Origin: Przewalskia tangutica
Lineage: Eukaryota > Streptophyta > Magnoliopsida > Solanales > Solanaceae
Reading direction: 5' to 3'
NCBI GenBank assembly: GCA_029844215.1
Contig: CM056736.1
Span: forward strand, 17,855,501-17,919,500
Length of the DNA stretch: 64,000 bases
Part shown: positions 59,031 to 64,000 of the stretch, in pieces
Layout: every line of letters starts with the position of its first letter
How positions within the stretch are numbered: the stretch's first letter is position 1
The notes under the pieces: model-generated
Database searches by the model: none
What the model saw: only the letters and a program-made list of their open reading frames with translations
Told to the model about the DNA's origin: nothing
Program-made: the position numbers and the translations under genes

Positions 59031-59321
59031 TAAGTCAAATTCAGTGCATGGCTAATCTCTCACCTATTGTTTATAAGTCAATGTCATTAGCTATGAATTT
59101 TTAATTTCCCCTTTAATGTCACTAATTAACTAGATTCTTAATTACCCCATTAATATCTCAGATTGAATGGATACTATCTGAGTTAACTCTCTCCAGTTCA
59201 ACCAAAAAGCATTAAGTTTATCCAATTATGGCTACAGAGTGAAGGCCTTATCCATAGTCTCAATCATGGTAGTTTAGGGTATATTAGTCCTTTAAATAAT
59301 CCAATCCTTCTCGATTAATCA
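59031..59321. other. AT-rich spacer
   Basis: No feature recognised. Confidence 0.4.
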
Positions 59322-59480
59322 AGACGACGACAACAACAGCATACCCGGTCCACCAGTGTTATCAAAAGCGAAAAGCGCAAAAAAGCTGACATAGCTGAGA
59401 CTTTAAGCGCAAAGCGCAAATAAAGTGTAGGCTTTAACGAAAAAAGGCGCACTGGTGCAAAAAGACAAATATATCCAAGA
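59322..59480 (-). repeat. LINE/SINE end fragment and AAGCGC-rich repeat
   Basis: GACAACAACAGCATACCCGG at 59329-59348 matches the extreme 3' end of the RTE tails on the minus strand. It is followed by a segment with five AAGCGC-type motifs (AAAGCGAAAAGCGCAAAAAA, TTAAGCGCAAAGCGC, AGGCGCACTGGTGC), of a kind common in solanaceous repeats as I recall, but unclassified here. Confidence 0.45.
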
Positions 59481-60084
59481 CTAATAATAATAAGCATGAA
59501 TTAAATTATAAAATATTACGGTAAAGTGAAATATCAATTATCTAGTGTCGGCTCTTCAAAAGAGGCACATTGGCACGGAAAAGTATGTTTTAGAGCCTTG
59601 ATAAAACAAGGTCAAATAGGAAAAAGGAACGGTAACTATAACAAAATAGTATGCTACGCGAAGAACGAATTACGATAAATAATAACAGAAATCGAAGGAC
59701 AAGAAACTATAGAATAAATACTACGACTACTAGTAAGGAAGAATAAGCGCAACAACGCTCTACTACCTACTACCCTAATCATGACCCAATCTTAAATTTC
59801 TTCTTCCGAGTTCAAACCGAAGTAAATGAGTTTTTTCAAGAGTTGATAGTACTAAAAGAATCAATCCATGCGTGATTAGTTGAATAACAATTAAACCAAA
59901 CACAATAGGTAAGAAATAAACTAAAATGTTAAGTTATCAAAAAAAGTTTGTTCATAACCCTAGTTGTGGAGCTTATATAACAACAGTCTTCCAATCCATA
60001 CTAATCATCCAAATATGATAACAAGGATGAGATTAAACATAGAGAAAAAGATTAAAAAACTAAGCATTGTGCCATCTTCAATCC
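59481..60084. other. Unassigned AT-rich sequence
   Basis: It contains GCGCAACAACGCTCTACTACC near 59748, which looks repeat-derived, but no family can be named. No gene seen. Confidence 0.35.
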
Positions 60085-60350
60085 ATAATTTTTTTTAGAA
60101 GGTAACAATTGTTATATATATATCCAAAAAAGATTGTACCAACTTAATGCAGTCCAGAGTAATTAAAAAAGGCTATATTCATGATCTTCCATATATTCAT
60201 GTTTACACCAACAATAAAACAAAGCTAAGCACTTCATCTTCATGTTCTGGATGGAGCTGCATTTTGAAGCATCTTTTATTCCTTTCCTTCCACGATGTCC
60301 ACCAAATACAAGCAGTCTGATTTCCAACCAACGATAGCATCCCCGACGTC
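60085..60350 (-). pseudogene. L1-type LINE reverse transcriptase tail (zf-RVT), minus strand
   Basis: On the minus strand the frame reads ACIWWTSWKERNKRCFKM, the signature at the C-terminal end of plant L1 LINE ORF2 (zf-RVT region), followed by stops and a 3' UTR-like stretch with GGTACAATC and a T-rich end. 5'-truncated and non-functional. Confidence 0.6.
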
Positions 60351-60809
60351 CAAGATGAGTATTGATGTGATCAGCAATGACCTACAAAATTCTACGAAAA
60401 CTACCGTTTCGATCCTGATATCCTTTAGTGCTGAGATGTTGGGCCATATGATGTGATTGCAACAATAACGCCTTCTTTATTTAGGTCACTTTGTGCTGCC
60501 AGCGCAGTTAGAGGCATGTGATCAGCAATGCTGCATTTTCCTAATTTGACCATTCCCTTCTATGACGTGTCTAGCACATGCCCTGTCAAGTTGCAACATT
60601 TAGATTCTTTCAGTTTCTTTTTTTGGCTCGATTTTTATTTGTTTTCTCTTATTTTTCTCCAAACTTCCCCCAAATCATATAAAACCTGAAAATGAAGACA
60701 AAATCGTTGATTATTGCTCTAAATCCTTCAATTAAATTACCAAATATTAAGTAAATGATTCTTATAAGTTGGTGTTGGTTAATTCTATGGACTTTTGTCC
60801 TATTTATTG

Positions 60810-60960
60810 TTCCCGACTTTGTTGTTTGGCAACATTGCTCTAACACACACTCTCTGTCATCAAATGTTATTCGGGATAAAAGGCTTAATATGTTCCCCAC
60901 TCTGTCGTTTGGCAACAGTGCTCTAATGCTCTCTCTGTCAACAAACTTTATTTGGGATGA
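60810..60960 (+). repeat. Imperfect ~73-bp tandem duplication
   Basis: TTTGGCAACATTGCTCTAAC with CTCTCTGTCATCAAA (from about 60824) recurs as TTTGGCAACAGTGCTCTAAT with CTCTCTGTCAACAAA (from about 60908). The 104-codon frame over it shows no known domain. Confidence 0.6.
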
Positions 60961-61084
60961 GGTGCACTATTCCCCCTTGATATGTGGATACCTCATGCTT
61001 TGCCCATCAAACTACTTCATGAGGCTTTTTACTCCAAGTTTCTCATTCTTTTGGTTTTCTATCAATTGATAGAATATTCTTTTG

Positions 61085-62060
61085 TTAATTTCTTCAAAAG
61101 CAAGTTCAATGGTGTGATGTATGAGATGGAGGTGGAAGTGAAGATTGAGGCACTAGTCGTATCTAAGAGGGACACCTTTAAGTATATTGGGTCCATAATC
61201 CAAAGAGATAGGGAAATTGATGCTAATGTCGCACACCTTATATGGCGGGGTGGGCAAAATGGAGGCTTGCCTATGGGGTACTATGCGATAATAAAGTGTC
61301 GCCTAGGCTTAAAGGTAAATTCTACGGAGTGATGGTTAGACCAGCATTATTGTATGGAGCAGAGTGTTGGCCAGTCAAAAGTTCCCATGTTTAGAAGATG
61401 AATGTAGCGGAGACGCAGATGCTCAAATGGATGTGTAGGCATACTAAGAGGAATATGATTAAGAACGAAATTATACAGGAGAAGATGGGTGTGGCCTCAG
61501 TGGCGTACAAGATGAGTGAAGCGAGACTGAGATGGTTCAGACATATGAAGAGGAGGTACGAGGATGCACCAGTCAGGAGGTGTGAGAGATTGGTTATAAC
61601 AGGAGTTAGGAGAGAAAATGTAGGCATAGCAGGAGTTAGGAGAGATAGATGTAGGCCGAAGAGTCGAAGAAGAACGGTGGAGGTGATTAGACAGGACATA
61701 GTACATCTCCTGTTGACTGAGGACATGACCTTAGATAGGAAGGTATGATGGTCGAGAATTAGGGTAAATGGTTAGTAGGTAACAAAGTGTTATCGCACTT
61801 GTAGTCGTATGATTTAGGTAGTCGCGTAGTTTTTTTTTTGCTAATGTGTATTGATATTAGTTATTATATTTGTTTTGTACATTTGCTATTTTATTGTCTC
61901 TTTTTATTTTCTACATTCCTGCATCGGGTACATTTCTTTGGAGTCGAGGGTCTATAAAAAATAACATCTCTATCCTGTTAAGGTAGAGGTAAATTCTGCA
62001 TACATCCTACCCTCCCCAGACCCCACTTGTGGGATTACACTAGGTATGTTATTGTTGTTG
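61085..62060 (+). mobile_element. RTE-type LINE copy 1, 5'-truncated
   Basis: Encodes the C-terminal end of an RTE reverse transcriptase in broken frames: FKYIGSIIQRDREID, then MLKWMCRHTKRN, EARLRWFRHMKRR, RRCERL and EVIRQDIVHL with LTEDMTLDRKV at 61748. A 3' UTR follows, ending CAGACCCCACTTGTGGGATT and ATGTTATTGTTG. The endonuclease and the catalytic part of the reverse transcriptase are missing. A tandem repeat of AGGAGTTAGGAGAGA occurs at 61601-61647. Confidence 0.85.
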
Positions 62061-62099
62061 GTTTTCTATGGAATATTCTTTTTCATTCTTTTTTCCTCT

Positions 62100-63195
62100 C
62101 AGCGGAGTTCCACTGAACGCCAAGTTGGAGGTTTGGAGATAGACTGGAGTCTAAAGTGTTCAGGTTGAGTAGGACCAAAACAGAATATTTGGAGTGCAAG
62201 TTCAGCAACGGGAGCGATCCTGAGATAGGCGAGGCGTGGAGGTGAGGCTTGGTACTCAGGTCATTCTAAAGAAAAGAAGCTTCAAGTACTTAGGGTCTAT
62301 TATCCAAGGGAATGAAGTGATTGATGACGATGTCACACATCGTATTGGGGCAGAGTGGATGAAATAGAGGCTCACATATGGAGTTTTGTGCGATAAAAAG
62401 GTGCACCAAACTTAAAGACAAGTTCTATAGAGTGGTGGTTAGACCGACTATGTTGTAAGGGGCGGAGTGTTGGCCAGTCAAGATTTCACATATATAAAAG
62501 ATGAAAGTTGCGGAAATGAGTATGCTGAGATGGATGTATGGGCATACAAAGAGAGATATGATTAGAAATAATGATATCCAGAACAAATTGGGAGTGGTCT
62601 CGGTGGAGGATAAGATGCGGGAAGCGAGGTTGAGATGGTTCGGGCATATGCAGAGGAGAAACACAGATGCCTCAATGCGGAGGTGTGAGAGGTTGACTAT
62701 GGACGGGTTCAGGAGGGGTAAGTATTGGGGAGAGTTGATTAGACAGGATATGAAGCTGAGGACATGACCTTAGATAGGGGGTTGTGGAGGATAGGAATTA
62801 TGGTAGAAGGCCCGATTAACTTATCACACTTATAGACGCACTTATAGACGCAATTTTGTTTTATAGTCTCCTGTAGTTTGATTTCTGTTGCTATGTGTTC
62901 TTTAGTGTACTTTGTTTATCTTATTTAGCTGTATTAGCTATTGCTTCCTTTTGTTAGAGTGCGCTGCCATGACATATTCAATTTTGTTATCAGCATGTTT
63001 ATACTGCTTTAATTTCTTGTCTGAGTCTTACCGTTTCTCTTGCTTTGCTTGTGATTATGCTTTGTCTTGAGCCGATGGTCTCCCGAAAACAGCCGCTCTA
63101 CCTATCAAGGTAGAGGTTGATAGGTAGAGGTAAGATCTGCGTACACTCTACCCTTCCCAAACCCCACGTTGTGGGATTTCACTGGGTATGTTGTT
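62100..63195 (+). mobile_element. RTE-type LINE copy 2, 5'-truncated
   Basis: It begins about 40 bases after copy 1 and in the same orientation, slightly longer at its 5' side (KTEYLECKFS near 62180). Further motifs are FKYLGSIIQGNEV, MLRWMYGHTKRDMIRN, EARLRWFGHMQRR and RRCERLTMDG, broken by stops (TAG near 62365, TAA near 62458). The 3' tail ends CCACGTTGTGGGATTTCACT and ATGTTGTTG. The tail has an extra CTACCTATCAA...TTGATAGGTAG inverted repeat at 63098-63127. Confidence 0.85.
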
Positions 63196-63852
63196 GTATT
63201 CCTTTTTTCCCTCTTCTTCCCTCTTCGTTTGCTTATATTCTCACCCGAGCTTCTCTATTTTGTTTCTCTTTTTTTTTTCTGCTTCCTGCTACCATGATTG
63301 CCCCCTTTTTTATTTGTTATAGCTGCCCTAAATTTTCATGTCTCCTTCCCGCTACCCATTCCTCACCAGCAGTCATCTTGCGCAAGTTCTATCTTTCTCA
63401 ATTATTTTTACAACTAACAGATGTACTAGGGCAATACCATTAAAACCTGGAGGTCCCAACTCCTAATAGAGTATCTAGTGGATCTCATAACTTGGAATGG
63501 TTATGGAGGAAACTGTGAGAAGAAGCTTACAAAAATAATTCTATTAACTTTGTAGATTCACTTATTTATGCGATGATGAACGGCAAATCTGAGGGAAATG
63601 ATCCATTTTCATGCATGTGGGACATGCATGATGATATTAAATAAGAGAACTTCAGCTAATTGCAACTACAGGGTAGCTGGAGAGAAAATCTTGACTAATA
63701 TCTTTTCTTTTACCATATAGATTTTAACATGCTAATGCAGACGATTTTGAGCTTAGAAGTATTATATGGAAGGTCCATATCTGTTAAGGAAAGGCAGAAG
63801 TATGATGATTAATTTCTTGGCAGAAAAGTAAAGGAATGATGGTAATACATTC
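63196..63852. other. Unassigned sequence
   Basis: A C/T-rich stretch (63200-63360) and AT-rich DNA. The 108-codon frame at 63117-63443 starts inside the LINE tail and has no recognised domain. Confidence 0.4.
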
Positions 63853-63975
63853 ATAATTCCTCATCATTGTTCTATCAATGACAAAGTACTTATCAATGTG
63901 TTATTTTTTTCCATTTCAAAAATTAGTACATTGATAATTGATTTGTCATTGGCAGAACAATGATGAGGGATATAA
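63853..63975. repeat. Foldback (possible MITE)
   Basis: CCTCATCATTGTTCTATCAA with TGACAAA (63859-63885) is nearly the reverse complement of TTTGTCATTGGCAGAAC with AATGATGAGG (63942-63968), with inner pairing continuing into TATCAATG/CATTGATA. About 125 bases in all. Target duplications were not established, and the right side is close to the window end. Confidence 0.6.
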
Positions 63976-64000
63976 CTATTGAGCATTTTCTCTAGGAAAA

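Noticed and set aside
60940..60965. TTTGGGATGAGG as a possible ARF second exon (WDE-type motif)
   Set aside because: The surrounding residues (NFIWDEVHYSPL) do not continue an Auxin_resp domain and no acceptor context was convincing.
60755..61069. 104-codon frame as a gene
   Set aside because: It covers an imperfect 73-bp duplication, has no domain and overlaps a minus-strand frame of similar length.

Overview
This window is plant nuclear DNA, most likely from a Solanaceae species. Three things point there: RTE-type LINE tails with the solanaceous-style CAGACCCCAC...TTGTTGTTG 3' end, Ogre/Tat, Athila-like and chromovirus LTR retrotransposons, and an auxin response factor exon ending at a plant splice donor. 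No bacterial or organellar gene was seen. The family calls rest on motif recognition, and the species cannot be fixed from the sequence.

Layout. 1-529: AT-rich, unassigned. 530-3770: a 5'-truncated, broken Ty1/copia element with a short 3' LTR. 3960-6462: three arrays of small GGGCGACTT/AAGTCGCCC hairpins, a ~60-75 bp tandem repeat (5218-6085) and two tRNA-Gly-like sequences. 6463-15370: an Athila-like Ty3/gypsy element (A) with both LTRs, a decayed gag-pol and, past its 3' LTR, a second copy of the PBS and leader. 16530-42064: a four-level stack. A chromovirus RT/RNase H fragment (F) is split by chromovirus B (16607-41929, duplication TTATG). The 5' LTR of B is split by Ogre/Tat element C (18497-35106, duplication ATTAT), which has gag but no pol. 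The 3' LTR of C is split by an antisense Ogre-type solo LTR, D (28496-32151, duplication CCCAC). 42149-48272: a Ty1/copia element, E, with 5-bp duplications (TCATT) and a ruined pol. 48390-51660: two LTR-like stretches. 52356-53327: a Mutator-like non-autonomous element with 9-bp duplications. 54505-56650: the only host gene seen, the promoter, 5' UTR and first coding exon of an ARF17-like auxin response factor, plus the start of its intron. 56651-64000: AT-rich DNA with LINE fragments on both strands, an almost perfect 210-bp tandem duplication and a terminal foldback.

How the parts relate. The retroelements are decayed and do not form a pathway. They record an insertion order (F, then B, then C, then D; A and E separately) that can be read because the target-site duplications are still visible. 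The ARF exon has an intact B3 DNA-binding domain and the expected conserved splice position, but no following exon was recognised in the remaining 8.3 kb. It is therefore either a gene with a long, transposon-filled intron or a truncated copy.

Most unusual signals: hairpin arrays near 4.0, 4.8 and 6.4 kb; a hairpin kept in two diverged Ogre-type LTRs; GC-rich CCGCGG palindromes recurring in unrelated LTR families; an 18-bp minisatellite open in several frames; local divergence between the two LTRs of B; and the isolated ARF exon.
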